This document shows, piece by piece, positions 54,541-63,855 of a stretch of DNA of 64,000 nt (the stretch's first letter is position 1; each line of letters begins with the position of its first letter). The notes under the pieces were generated by a model, which saw only the letters and a list, made by a program, of their open reading frames with translations, did no database searches and was not told where the DNA came from. Position numbers and translations under genes: made by a program. The stretch spans positions 3,286,001-3,350,000 of the forward strand of contig NC_008786.1 in NCBI RefSeq assembly GCF_000015565.1, given 5' to 3'. The stretch comes from Verminephrobacter eiseniae EF01-2 (GTDB taxonomy: Bacteria; Pseudomonadota; Gammaproteobacteria; Burkholderiales; Burkholderiaceae_C).

Positions 54541-54906
54541 TTATTTCGCCGGAGCATGGATCTGCTTCAGCCACTGAAACAGTGCCCTGAGCATTTCCAG
54601 GCAGTGGTGTTGCGAAGGCTCCAACTCGCCGAGCATCGTCTCAATATCGTCGTTGGACGTGTCCAACACCACGCTGAGCGGTTTGCCATCGATACAGGCA
54701 CAGAAAACATTACCGGTGGCCAGCGAAGTAGCGCACCCCCAAGCCTGATAGCGCGCTCGTTTGATGAGACCGTCAGTCACATCAAGTTGAACTCGAATGC
54801 GGTCGCCACAAACTGGGTTGCCGATTTCTATGGATGCGGTTGCCTCGTCGAGTTCCGATGCGAACGCAGGATCAGAGAAATTTTTGACGATAATCTCATT
54901 GAACAT
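54541..54906 (-). CDS. NifU/IscU-like Fe-S scaffold protein
   Basis: A 121-residue IscU-type protein starting MFNEIIVKNFSDPAFASELD. Cluster ligands C33 and D35 (GNPVCGDRIRV), C58 (AWGCATSLATGN) and C102 (HHCLEML) keep the IscU spacing. The IscU LPPVK motif for chaperone binding is not seen; ACIDGKPLSVVLD stands in that region. It probably accepts persulfide sulfur from the adjacent NifS-like enzyme, for an Fe-S cluster or for sulfur transfer to the product. Confidence 0.87.
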   Translation of the reverse strand: MFNEIIVKNFSDPAFASELDEATASIEIGNPVCGDRIRVQLDVTDGLIKRARYQAWGCATSLATGNVFCACIDGKPLSVVLDTSNDDIETMLGELEPSQHHCLEMLRALFQWLKQIHAPAK

Positions 54907-54914
54907 ATCGGCTC

Positions 54915-56090
54915 TCAGTTCGCAACCGGGCATACATCGGGAGAGTCCTCGTCCATCTTTTTCTCAAGGTTGACGGCACAACAACCAAACTCCAATGACG
55001 ACGGAGCGCGCATGATGTATTCCATTCGCTGGCCGCTACGTCCTGAAGGGCTATTACCAGGAACCAGTGAGACTATGTCTTCGGTAAGTATCATTCCCGG
55101 AGTAGCTAACGCAAGAGGGTCCAGTATGCCGAGCACGCCTTTTTCGCCAACGGGTACTTCCTTGCTGAGGTCGTTCATGTCGCGAACAGTCAAATGCACG
55201 TAGGGTGAGACATGCTTGATTTGGTGCTCGTCGTCTATCGCCATCACGTTCGATTCGACGAGCGCATAAATATCGCGTACTCCATTGGGCTCAAGGCCAA
55301 GGTACTCCTCGCACATGAGATTGAACTCGCGGCGGGATATCATCTGACCGGTAAATCGTTTCCATCCACCTAAAGTGACGACGCGGCTGCCACGGTCAAG
55401 CTTTATGCGCTGACCCGTTTGCTTGAGAAACTGCAGCAGGCGATAAATGAGGAACGGCGGGCCAATGATGTGGCGTGTGAACTGATTCTCCCAAGTCTTG
55501 AGTTGAGCAAGCGCATCCTCCGGTACGAACCGCTCTTGTTTGACCATGAAGCGATGCGTGTCAAGCAGGCCTGCGAGCATGTTAAGCGCCTTAATCATGC
55601 CCATTTCCGGGATCTCTTCCGTGGACGGGCAGACATACAGACCCGCACCTTTGGAAATGCCGAGGAATTCGCGGTACATCGCATAGATTGCAACAACGGC
55701 AACATCGACGGTGTCACTACAGCGACGCGAAATACTGGGTAACCCACTGGTTCCGGTACTACGCATTTCATGCTCGATTGCGTGTAGCGGCTTGGATAGC
55801 AGTTCGTGGCTACTGGCTGACTTGAACTTGGCAATCGGGACAAGTGGGATCTTGATCAGATCCTCAAAGGTGAGAATCTGATCAGGATGCACGCCTTTGC
55901 TGTCGCATGCCTCACGGTAGTAGGCATTATTCTCATAGTGATGCCGAAAAGCGTCGGAAATGAGCGCCAGCTTGACACCATTGAGATCATCCTGCGGCAT
56001 CCGATAGAGCTCGGAAACAGATGCGACAGCCGCAGCCAGGGGATCAAGTCCAAGCTGGCGAATCGACGCAACAAAGGCGTGACTAGTCAT
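54915..56090 (-). CDS. LuxE-like acyl-protein synthetase
   Basis: A 391-residue ANL-related protein from ATG 56090, preceded by GGGAG. The LuxE-family nucleotide motif is EHEMRSTGTSGLPSISRR; further features are DLIKIPLVPIAKFKSASSHE and RVVTLGGWKRFTGQMISRRE. LuxE proteins activate acids to acyl-AMP and hold them as acyl-enzymes. The C-terminal end has extra cysteines (EFGCCAVNLEKK, SPDVCPVAN). It is the first gene of the six-gene operon that runs to the monooxygenase. No LuxC reductase is present. Confidence 0.83.
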   Translation of the reverse strand: MTSHAFVASIRQLGLDPLAAAVASVSELYRMPQDDLNGVKLALISDAFRHHYENNAYYREACDSKGVHPDQILTFEDLIKIPLVPIAKFKSASSHELLSKPLHAIEHEMRSTGTSGLPSISRRCSDTVDVAVVAIYAMYREFLGISKGAGLYVCPSTEEIPEMGMIKALNMLAGLLDTHRFMVKQERFVPEDALAQLKTWENQFTRHIIGPPFLIYRLLQFLKQTGQRIKLDRGSRVVTLGGWKRFTGQMISRREFNLMCEEYLGLEPNGVRDIYALVESNVMAIDDEHQIKHVSPYVHLTVRDMNDLSKEVPVGEKGVLGILDPLALATPGMILTEDIVSLVPGNSPSGRSGQRMEYIMRAPSSLEFGCCAVNLEKKMDEDSPDVCPVAN

Positions 56091-56188
56091 CTTACTCCCT
56101 ACTTCATCAAAAAAACCACAATGATAACCTAAGATCGAGTCTGGTGGCAATTTTTTGCCGTGCCGTGGCAGGGCAATCGCATGAAGCC

Positions 56189-57347
56189 TCAGGGAGGGAG
56201 CCTAAGTAGCTTTGCGAGATATCGCACATCCCAGCCTGCTTTGAGGCGCTTGGCAGCGACACCGAGCTTGCAGGTTTTCTCGTTTTTGAGAAGGTTCAAG
56301 GCGATTCGGCGCAGGATAGACAAGTTGTGTGCCGCATTGCCGGCACGAATTCTGCACTCGTCCTCGCCGAAGGCAACATCCAGCACCCAGTGCATGCTGT
56401 TTTCAATGCCCCAGTGGGCACGCACGATTTTGCCCAGCGCCGCAGGCTTGGCCGGCAGGCTGCTGATGTAGTAGCGCCGCTCCACGGATGAGGTACCGTG
56501 GCGGCCGATGACTTCGCGGCTCGATTCGACCATGACCAGGCTTTGCAGGCCCGGCCAGTGTTGTTCCTGCTGCTGCAGCTAGGCCACATCGTTGGTCGCC
56601 ACGCAGCGCCGGGTTTCAATGCGGCCATGGTTCTTGTCCGTCTGGCTGTGCTGCCAGAATGGCCGCTCCAAGGTGCCAGCGTCGGCGGCGTCAAACCAGG
56701 TCTGGATGGCCTCGGCAAGATTCGGCTGATTGCCCTTCACATTCAGCACGTAGTCGGCACCGCGCCGAACAATCTGCTCGGCGATGTCGTGCTGGCATCC
56801 CATGGCATCCCATGGCATCGATGGTGATGGTGCTGCCTCGAATGTCCAGCGCTTGCAGCAACTCCGGGATGGCGGTGATCTCGTTGCTCTTGTCAGCCGT
56901 GCGCACTTGGCCCAGCGTCAGAGCGACCGTGCTGCTCCACGCCGACACCAGATGAATCGGGCTACGCGCGCCGTCATGCGAGCCGCGCAAGCACTTGCCA
57001 TCGATGGCCACATGCTGGCCCTCCAGCGAGGGACACAGGCCACCAATCCAGCGCATGAAGCAATGCTCGAACCGGCTGGCGTCAAGCAGCGAGAAGACAC
57101 GGCCAAAGGTGTCGTGCGAAGCAATGCCATGGGCATACGGTAGATAGTGCCGCAGCCAGTCGAGCTTCATCTGGCTCCATTGAACCACCGAGGTCCAACT
57201 CTCCGCGCCGCTGATCACCCCGCAGATCGCCGCGAGCAACAACTCATCGAGCCGGTGCGGGCATTCGCGCCTCCTCGGGTCCGGCAGGTCATCAAAGGCT
57301 GTCAGCAGGGAAATTGGGGCATCTTCCATTTTTTGCGCAAAAATCAA
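56189..57347 (-). mobile_element. Broken ISAs1-family transposase
   Basis: Three frames together give an ISAs1/H-repeat transposase of about 380 residues. The N-terminal part reads FDDLPDPRRRECPHRLDELL; the middle YVLNVKGNQPNLAEAIQTWF; the C-terminal RAHWGIENSMHWVLDVAFGE. A duplicated 10-bp unit GGCATCCCAT (56794-56813) shifts the frame, and an in-frame TAG (56579-56581) breaks it again. No intact terminal repeats were identified. It marks the right edge of the acquired segment. Confidence 0.88.
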
Positions 57348-57678
57348 GAGTGAACGCCTTTTTTCAGGAGCTTACGCGCAAAAATCGACCCAACAGACCA
57401 CTACCCAAATAGGCTGGACGCCTCGTGTCGCGCTACGAAACCGGCAGTGGGTTTGTCGGCAAATCGCTCCGTGAGTTTGATCAAGCGATGATTCAAGCGT
57501 GCATCTCCCAACTGCGCTCCTGCAAATTCTTCTGCGGCCCATGTGATCGCGGTCTCTTTCGTCTAAAAATGAATCAAGCGGGGAAAAGGTATACCAGACG
57601 GAACTTCTCGTCTATTGCCGGCGCAGGCATGGGCGATTCGAGGGGGAAAGTTGTGTGTAATGGTATGGGGCAGGGGGG
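57348..57678. other. Intergenic stretch after the broken IS
   Basis: Short frames only, with no protein family recognised. It may include the outer end of the IS element and remnant DNA. No terminator or promoter is clear. Confidence 0.4.
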
Positions 57679-58125
57679 TCAGGGCGCCAGTGCTTCCTTC
57701 ACGGCGGTGGACACTTGGCCCATGTCGGCTTTGCCGGTCAAACGGGTTTTGACCACGCCCATGACCCGGCCCATGTCGCCAGGGCCGGCGGCGCCGAGTT
57801 CGGCCACGATGGCTTGCACGGCGGCCCGGGTGGCCTCGGCCGACATGCGCTCGGGCAGGTAGGCTTGCAGCAGCGCCATTTCGGCTTTTTCCTTGTCCGC
57901 CAGGTCTTGTCGGCCAGCGCCTGCGAAGGCGCTGATGCTGTCCTTGCGCTGCTTGATGAGCTTGTCGATGATGGCCACCACGGCGGCATCGTCGAGGGTG
58001 ATGCGTTCGTCGATTTCCTTTTGCTTGATCGCTGCCTGCAGCAGCCGGATGCAGCCCAGGCGCTCGCTGTCCTTGGCGCGCATCGCGGTTTTCATGTCTT
58101 CGGTGATCTGCTCCTTGAGGGGCAT
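57679..58125 (-). CDS. yqeY: GatB/YqeY domain protein
   Basis: A 148-residue protein starting MPLKEQITEDMKTAMRAKDS, with ERITLDDAAVVAIIDKLIKQ, LLQAYLPERMSAEATRAAVQ and MGRVMGVVKTRLTGKADMGQ. It corresponds to the tRNA-binding tail domain of GatB as a stand-alone protein. CAGGAG precedes the start. It follows rpsU, the usual order in Burkholderiales (rpsU-yqeY-dnaG); dnaG is not present beyond it, where the acquired segment begins. Confidence 0.93.
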   Translation of the reverse strand: MPLKEQITEDMKTAMRAKDSERLGCIRLLQAAIKQKEIDERITLDDAAVVAIIDKLIKQRKDSISAFAGAGRQDLADKEKAEMALLQAYLPERMSAEATRAAVQAIVAELGAAGPGDMGRVMGVVKTRLTGKADMGQVSTAVKEALAP

Positions 58126-58154
58126 GGGGTTCTCCTGAAAAGGCTTCGGAAAAG

Positions 58155-58192
58155 GAGACACCCGCGCCTGGCGTTCCGGGCGCGGGTGTCTC
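58155..58192 (-). terminator. Hairpin between rpsU and yqeY
   Basis: A perfect 14-bp stem (GAGACACCCGCGCC and its complement) with a 10-nt loop, followed on the minus strand by CCTTTTCC. It can act as a terminator or attenuator after rpsU, reducing read-through to yqeY. Confidence 0.6.
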
Positions 58193-58229
58193 GTGGTTTC
58201 GCATCCCGGGCAGGCCCGGGGCGGCAAGG

Positions 58230-58442
58230 TCAGTACATCTTTTTGGGTAGCTGCATGCTGCGAACGCGCTTGTAGTGGCGCTTGACCGCTGCCGCCTTTT
58301 TGCGCTTGCGCTCGGCGGTGGGTTTTTCGTAGAACTCGCGCGCGCGCAGGTCGGTCAGCAGGCCGAGCTTTTCAATGGTGCGCTTGAAGCGGCGCAGTGC
58401 AACGTCAAAGGGCTCGTTTTCTTTTACGCGGATCGTAGTCAT
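58230..58442 (-). CDS. rpsU: 30S ribosomal protein S21
   Basis: A 70-residue basic protein starting [20 protein letters not shown] and ending [10 protein letters not shown]; the RRFKRTIEK and [17 protein letters not shown] stretches are typical S21. It helps mRNA binding on the 30S subunit. Length is normal. A hairpin follows. Confidence 0.97.
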
Positions 58443-59046
58443 TCGCTCATGTTTTCCAAATGGTGCCCACAGAGGGTCTCCGGGAAGATCGGGCCCGAAG
58501 GTTTTGTGTGGCGGGGGTTCCCTGTCTGTGACATTCGTCTTTGGCCGACGGGGCTTGGCCAGTCAAAGCCATGGATTGTAGCCTCTGTCCTTGCGCTGGC
58601 GCAATTTTCATTGTGTTGCCCATTGTGTCGGGGGACTGGGTAGCCAGCCAGCCGGTTTGCGCTTGGGCGGCGCTGCAAATCCTCGTGGCACCGACAGGAC
58701 GCTTGCTGGTGTCGCGGCGGTTTGCGCCTTGCCCTGACACGAACGAAACGCATCGATTTCATGGTGTGCAGCCATTTGCCGGACGGCGCATTGCGCGCCT
58801 GTTCCGGTGCGCCTAGTGTCGCGTCACGGATCAGATGTCGTAGGCTGCGCGCAGCCATCGGAGCGCAGCGCAAGGCGCATCGCGCAGCCAATACCGAGCG
58901 TATTGGCAAGCGATGCAACGCCGCGATGCGCTTCGATGGCCAGCGCAGACCGACAGATGATCGGTGACGCGACACTAGCCGCACGGCAGGGGCGGCTGGG
59001 CTCGTCAGTCGCCGCCGGCGATGCGGCCTGTCCGCCACTCGCCCGG
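58443..59046. other. Intergenic region between livF and rpsU, containing element copy C
   Basis: No gene was recognised in about 600 bp except the dispersed element at 58813-58978. The rpsU promoter must lie near 58450-58550, but clear boxes were not found. Confidence 0.45.
58813..58978 (+). repeat. Dispersed inverted-end element, copy C
   Basis: A 166-bp copy that begins CTAGTGTCGCGTCAC and ends GTGACGCGACACTAG. It differs from copy B in only a few positions. An internal hairpin CCAATAC-N5-GTATTGG is present. It lies in a non-coding gap after livF. Confidence 0.88.
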
Positions 59047-59775
59047 TCACTCGCCCAGATAGGCTGCGCGCACCCCCGGGTCGCTGAGCAGTTGCTGGCC
59101 GGGGCCGGTCATGTTGATCAGGCCGGACTCCATCACATAGCCACGGTCGGCAATGGCCAGGGCGCGGCTGGCGTTTTGTTCGACCAGCAAGATGGTCACG
59201 CCCAGCGCATACACATCGCGCACCACCTCGAAGATTTTGTCGACCATCAGCGGCGACAGGCCCATCGATGGCTCGTCGAGCAGCAGCAGCTTGGGCTGGC
59301 TCATCAGCGCGCGCGCCATGGCCAGCATTTGCTGCTCGCCGCCCGACAGGGTGCCGGCCAGTTGGTCCTTGCGCTCGCGCAGGCGCGGGAAGATGCCGAA
59401 CATCTTTTCGATGTCGGCCAGGATGCCGGCCTGGTCCTTGCGGGTATAGGCGCCCATTTGCAGGTTTTCGGTGATGCTCATGCGGGCAAAAACCCCGCGC
59501 CCTTCGGGCACCATCACCAAGCCTTTTTTGACCAGGTCCCAGGCCCCCTGGCCCTGGATGTCTGCGCCCAGGTATTCGATGTGGCCAGCGCTCGGCGCCA
59601 GGGTGCCGGTGATGGCTTTCATGGTGCTGGTCTTGCCGGCGCCGTTGGAGCCGATCAGCGAGACCAGTTCGCCTGCGCGCACTTCAAAGTCCACGCCTTT
59701 GACGGCCTGTATGCCGCCGTAGGCCACTTGCAGGCCCTTGACCTGCAGCAGTAGCTGCCGGGATGGTTCGGCCAT
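59047..59775 (-). CDS. livF: Branched-chain amino acid ABC transporter ATP-binding protein LivF
   Basis: A 242-residue ATPase from ATG 59775. Walker A is GSNGAGKTS, the signature is TLSGGEQQMLAMARAL and Walker B is PKLLLLDEPSMGLSPL. VPEGRGVFARMSITENLQMG is the LivF hallmark. Last gene of livHMGF; the gap to livG is 2 nt. A periplasmic binding protein gene is not in the window. Confidence 0.94.
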   Translation of the reverse strand: MAEPSRQLLLQVKGLQVAYGGIQAVKGVDFEVRAGELVSLIGSNGAGKTSTMKAITGTLAPSAGHIEYLGADIQGQGAWDLVKKGLVMVPEGRGVFARMSITENLQMGAYTRKDQAGILADIEKMFGIFPRLRERKDQLAGTLSGGEQQMLAMARALMSQPKLLLLDEPSMGLSPLMVDKIFEVVRDVYALGVTILLVEQNASRALAIADRGYVMESGLINMTGPGQQLLSDPGVRAAYLGE

Positions 59776-59777
59776 GG

Positions 59778-60572
<795 letters not shown>

Positions 60573-60603
60573 GTTCTGACTTTCCGTGTGCGCTTCCAGG
60601 CTT

Positions 60604-61680
60604 TCAGGTCTTGTGTGTCAGGCTCTTGCCATGCTCGGGCGCAGGCCACAGGCCCCGGGGGCGCAGCAGCATGATGACGATCATCGCCAGCGCGATCAGC
60701 AGTTGGCGCAAGATGGCCGAGTCCAGGCGCCCGTCGGTCATCGCCTGCAGCGGGCCGGCCACGTAGCGCAGCACTTCGGGCAGGGCCGACAGCAGCACGG
60801 CGCCCAGGATCACGCCGGGGATATGGCCGATGCCGCCGAGCACCACCATGGCGACGATCATGATCGACTCCATCAGACTGAAGGATTCGGGCGAAACGAA
60901 GCCCTGGAACGCGCTGAACATGGCGCCCGAGACGCCACCGAACGAGGCGCCCATGCCGAAGGCCAGCAGTTTCATGTCGCGGGTGTTGATGCCCATGGCC
61001 TTGGCGGCGATCTCGTCTTCACGGATGGCCATCCAGGCGCGGCCAATGCGCGAATCCTGCAAGCGCCAGCAGATGACGATCGACAGCAGCACCAGCGCCA
61101 GGAACAGGTAGTAGTACAGCGTGACGGAGTTGATATGCCAACCGAACAGTTCCAGCCGCTTGCCCAGATCGAGCCCGAGGAACTTGACCGAGTCGATCTG
61201 CCCCAGCCCCTTGGGGCCGTTGGTCAGGTTCACCGGGTGGTCCAGGTTGTTCAGGAAGATGCGGATGATCTCGCCAAAGCCCAGCGTCACGATGGCCAGG
61301 TAGTCACCGCGCAGCTTGAGCGTGGGCGCGCCCAGCAGCACCCCGAAGAAGGCCGCCAGCAGCGCCGCCAGCGGTATCACCAGCCACAGCGAGGTATGCA
61401 GGCCATGGGGGAACAGCGCGGCAAAGGCGGCAAAGTTGTCCGCCAGGTGCGGCGAGGCCATCAGCGCAAACAGGTAGGCGCCGACGGCGTAGAACGCCAC
61501 ATAGCCCAAGTCGAGCAGGCCGGCGTAGCCCACCACGATGTTCAGGCCCAGCGCCAGCAGCACGTACAGCAAGGCCAGGTCGGCAATGCGCACCCAGGCG
61601 TTGCCCAAGGATTGCAGCAGCAGCGGCAGTACCAGTAGCGCGATGGCGCCGATGATCCAGTGGATTTTGCTGTTCTTCAT
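60604..61680 (-). CDS. livM: Branched-chain amino acid ABC transporter permease LivM
   Basis: A 358-residue permease from ATG 61680 with about ten hydrophobic segments. ALGLNIVVGYAGLLDLGYVA and LTNGPKGLGQID are LivM signatures; the ATPase-contact loop is GRAWMAIREDEIAAKAMGIN. It lies 12 nt after livH. Confidence 0.94.
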   Translation of the reverse strand: MKNSKIHWIIGAIALLVLPLLLQSLGNAWVRIADLALLYVLLALGLNIVVGYAGLLDLGYVAFYAVGAYLFALMASPHLADNFAAFAALFPHGLHTSLWLVIPLAALLAAFFGVLLGAPTLKLRGDYLAIVTLGFGEIIRIFLNNLDHPVNLTNGPKGLGQIDSVKFLGLDLGKRLELFGWHINSVTLYYYLFLALVLLSIVICWRLQDSRIGRAWMAIREDEIAAKAMGINTRDMKLLAFGMGASFGGVSGAMFSAFQGFVSPESFSLMESIMIVAMVVLGGIGHIPGVILGAVLLSALPEVLRYVAGPLQAMTDGRLDSAILRQLLIALAMIVIMLLRPRGLWPAPEHGKSLTHKT

Positions 61681-61692
61681 GCTGCGCACTCC

Positions 61693-62622
61693 TCAGGCGC
61701 GATCGGCCACACGCTCACCGAGCAGGCCCGAGGGACGCAGTGTCAGGATGACGATGAGCACGACGAAGGCAAAGATGTCGGTGTAGTTGCTGCCCAGCAG
61801 ACCGCCCGTCAGGGTGCCGATGTAGCCCGCGCCGATGGCCTCGATCAGGCCCAGCAAGATGCCGCCGAGCACTGCACCGGCCAGATTGCCGATGCCGCCG
61901 AACACCGCTGCGGTGAAGGCTTTCAGGCCCGGCAAAAAGCCCATGGTGTGCTGCACCGTGCCGTAGTTGGAGGCGTGCATGATGCCGGCGACGGCCGCCA
62001 GAACGGCGCCGATGATGAAGGTGGCCGAGATCACCATGTCGGGCTTGACACCCATCAGCGCGGCCACGCGGGGGTTTTCTGCCGTGGCCCGCATGGCGCG
62101 GCCCAGGTTGGTGTGGTTCACCAGGTACATCAAAGAGGCCAGCGCCAGCACCGTCACGCCCAGGATCAGGATCTGCGTCGGGGTGATGTAGGCGCCGCCA
62201 ATCTCGAACGGGGTGCTGGGCAGCAGCGTCGGATAGGACTTGTAGTTGGGCTTCCAGATGATCATCGCCAGCGTCTGCAACAGGATCGACATGCCGATGG
62301 CGGTGATCAGCGGGGCCAGCCGCGGGCTGTTGCGCAGGGGCCGGTAGGCGACTTTTTCGATCGTGAAGTTCAGCGCTGCCGCCACCGTGGCGGCGCTGAT
62401 GGTGGCCAGCAGCAACAGTACCCAACCCGGTGCCATGGGCAGCGCCGCCTGCATCATGCCGATGCAGCTCCAACTGGTCAGGGCGCCGATCATCAGCACC
62501 TCGCCGTGGGCAAAATTGATCAGTTGGATGATGCCGTACACCATGGTGTAGCCCAGGGCTATCAAGGCGTACATGCTGCCAAGGACTAGACCGTTGATGA
62601 TCTGCTGCAGCAAGATGTCCAT
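61693..62622 (-). CDS. livH: Branched-chain amino acid ABC transporter permease LivH
   Basis: A 309-residue permease starting MDILLQQIINGLVLGSMYAL, with YGIIQLINFAHGEVLMIGAL and the contact loop LGRAMRATAENPRVAALMGV. First gene of the livHMGF operon. Upstream, 62623-63066 should hold its promoter. Confidence 0.94.
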   Translation of the reverse strand: MDILLQQIINGLVLGSMYALIALGYTMVYGIIQLINFAHGEVLMIGALTSWSCIGMMQAALPMAPGWVLLLLATISAATVAAALNFTIEKVAYRPLRNSPRLAPLITAIGMSILLQTLAMIIWKPNYKSYPTLLPSTPFEIGGAYITPTQILILGVTVLALASLMYLVNHTNLGRAMRATAENPRVAALMGVKPDMVISATFIIGAVLAAVAGIMHASNYGTVQHTMGFLPGLKAFTAAVFGGIGNLAGAVLGGILLGLIEAIGAGYIGTLTGGLLGSNYTDIFAFVVLIVILTLRPSGLLGERVADRA

Positions 62623-63066
62623 AGAGAAGTCCTTTGTTGCTTTGTTGGTGTCGTGCCCCGCCTCACCCACATATTCACCCATATCCAGCCATCTGCCCGC
62701 CCTGCCCATGCCCGTCCATGCCCCGCTGATGACCCGGCCGAGGTGCAGCCGATGCGGCCGCAGGCCCGGCTGTCAGTGCAACGGTCCCCCAAGCAAGAAA
62801 CCCGCCAGACAATGCCACTGCAGGTGCTGCGGCGCGGGTTGGCGGGCGCCATTGTAGCGAGATCACCCCTGCGCACCCGTCCCATCCGGGCGGGGTTTTC
62901 CCTTGGGTTCTGGCGCAGGCTACCGGGCCGCAGGCGGGCACGAGGCAGCACCCACGGGTGCGTGGGATGCCATCATTTCGATGGCATCAGGCGATTTGTC
63001 CATCAGCGGCCATGGCCCCCATGGCCGCCATCGCCGTTGGATCACCCCTGGGCCATCCCCGGGCCA
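62623..63066. other. Intergenic region between ppa and livH
   Basis: About 440 bp without a recognised gene. It contains C-rich imperfect direct repeats (CCATGCCC-like and CACCCATA-like words near 62670-62720) and short palindromic words near 62990-63060, which could form part of a terminator for ppa. Confidence 0.4.
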
Positions 63067-63603
63067 TCAGGTCTTGCCGTGTTTGAATCGGGCGATGCCG
63101 TCGGCGATTTCCTTGCGCGCGGCGTCGAGTCCTTCCCAGCCCAGCACCTTGACCCATTTGCCCGCTTCCAGATCCTTGTAATGCTCGAAGAAATGGCTGA
63201 TCGCCTTCAGCCGCATCGGGTTCACGTCCTGCACCTTTTGCCAGTGGGTGTACATGGGCAGCACCTTGTCGGTGGGCACGGCCAGCACCTTGCCGTCGAT
63301 GCCGGCTTCGTCTTCCATCATCAACAGGCCGATCGGGCGGCAAGGCACGACCACGCCGGGGAACAGCGGGTATGGGGTGATCACCAGCGCATCGACCGGG
63401 TCGCCGTCGCCCGACAGCGTCTGCGGCACATAGCCGTAGTTGGTCGGGTAGTGCATGGCCGTGGTCATGAAGCGGTCGACAAAGATGGCGCCCGATTCCT
63501 TGTCGACTTCGTACTTGATCGGGTCGGCGTTCATCGGGATTTCGATGACGACGTTGAAAGTCTCGGGAGCGTTCTTGCCGGGGGTCACGTTGTTGAGGGA
63601 CAT
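63067..63603 (-). CDS. ppa: Inorganic pyrophosphatase
   Basis: A 178-residue family I soluble PPase. The signature with catalytic aspartates is [11 protein letters not shown] (D66, D68, D71). [20 protein letters not shown] and [14 protein letters not shown] are conserved. It hydrolyses PPi in the cytoplasm. It is divergent from an H+-translocating pyrophosphatase gene, so two PPi-using systems are side by side. Confidence 0.96.
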   Translation of the reverse strand: MSLNNVTPGKNAPETFNVVIEIPMNADPIKYEVDKESGAIFVDRFMTTAMHYPTNYGYVPQTLSGDGDPVDALVITPYPLFPGVVVPCRPIGLLMMEDEAGIDGKVLAVPTDKVLPMYTHWQKVQDVNPMRLKAISHFFEHYKDLEAGKWVKVLGWEGLDAARKEIADGIARFKHGKT

Positions 63604-63855
63604 GTCTTTGAAGCGTGGGTTGGAAAGCGGCCGCCCGCGCTGCCGGCCTGATGGGCGGCATCGGCAACATCGGGATTAACCCTGATTTTAGGCGCGGCCC
63701 CGCCGTCCGCCGGCGGGCGAACGGCGGTTTGGCTGTAAATTGGCCCGGTTGGCCAATCGGCCCTGCTTGGGGCAGGGCACGAGGAAGCAACGCAACGGGG
63801 CCACCACCGATGCGTTGGCGCCCCACCGTGCAACACCCCCCCCAAGGAGAACCCA

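Noticed and set aside
57425-57862. Plus-strand frame running into yqeY
   Set aside because: Its second half is the antisense of yqeY and the first half has no recognisable protein features.
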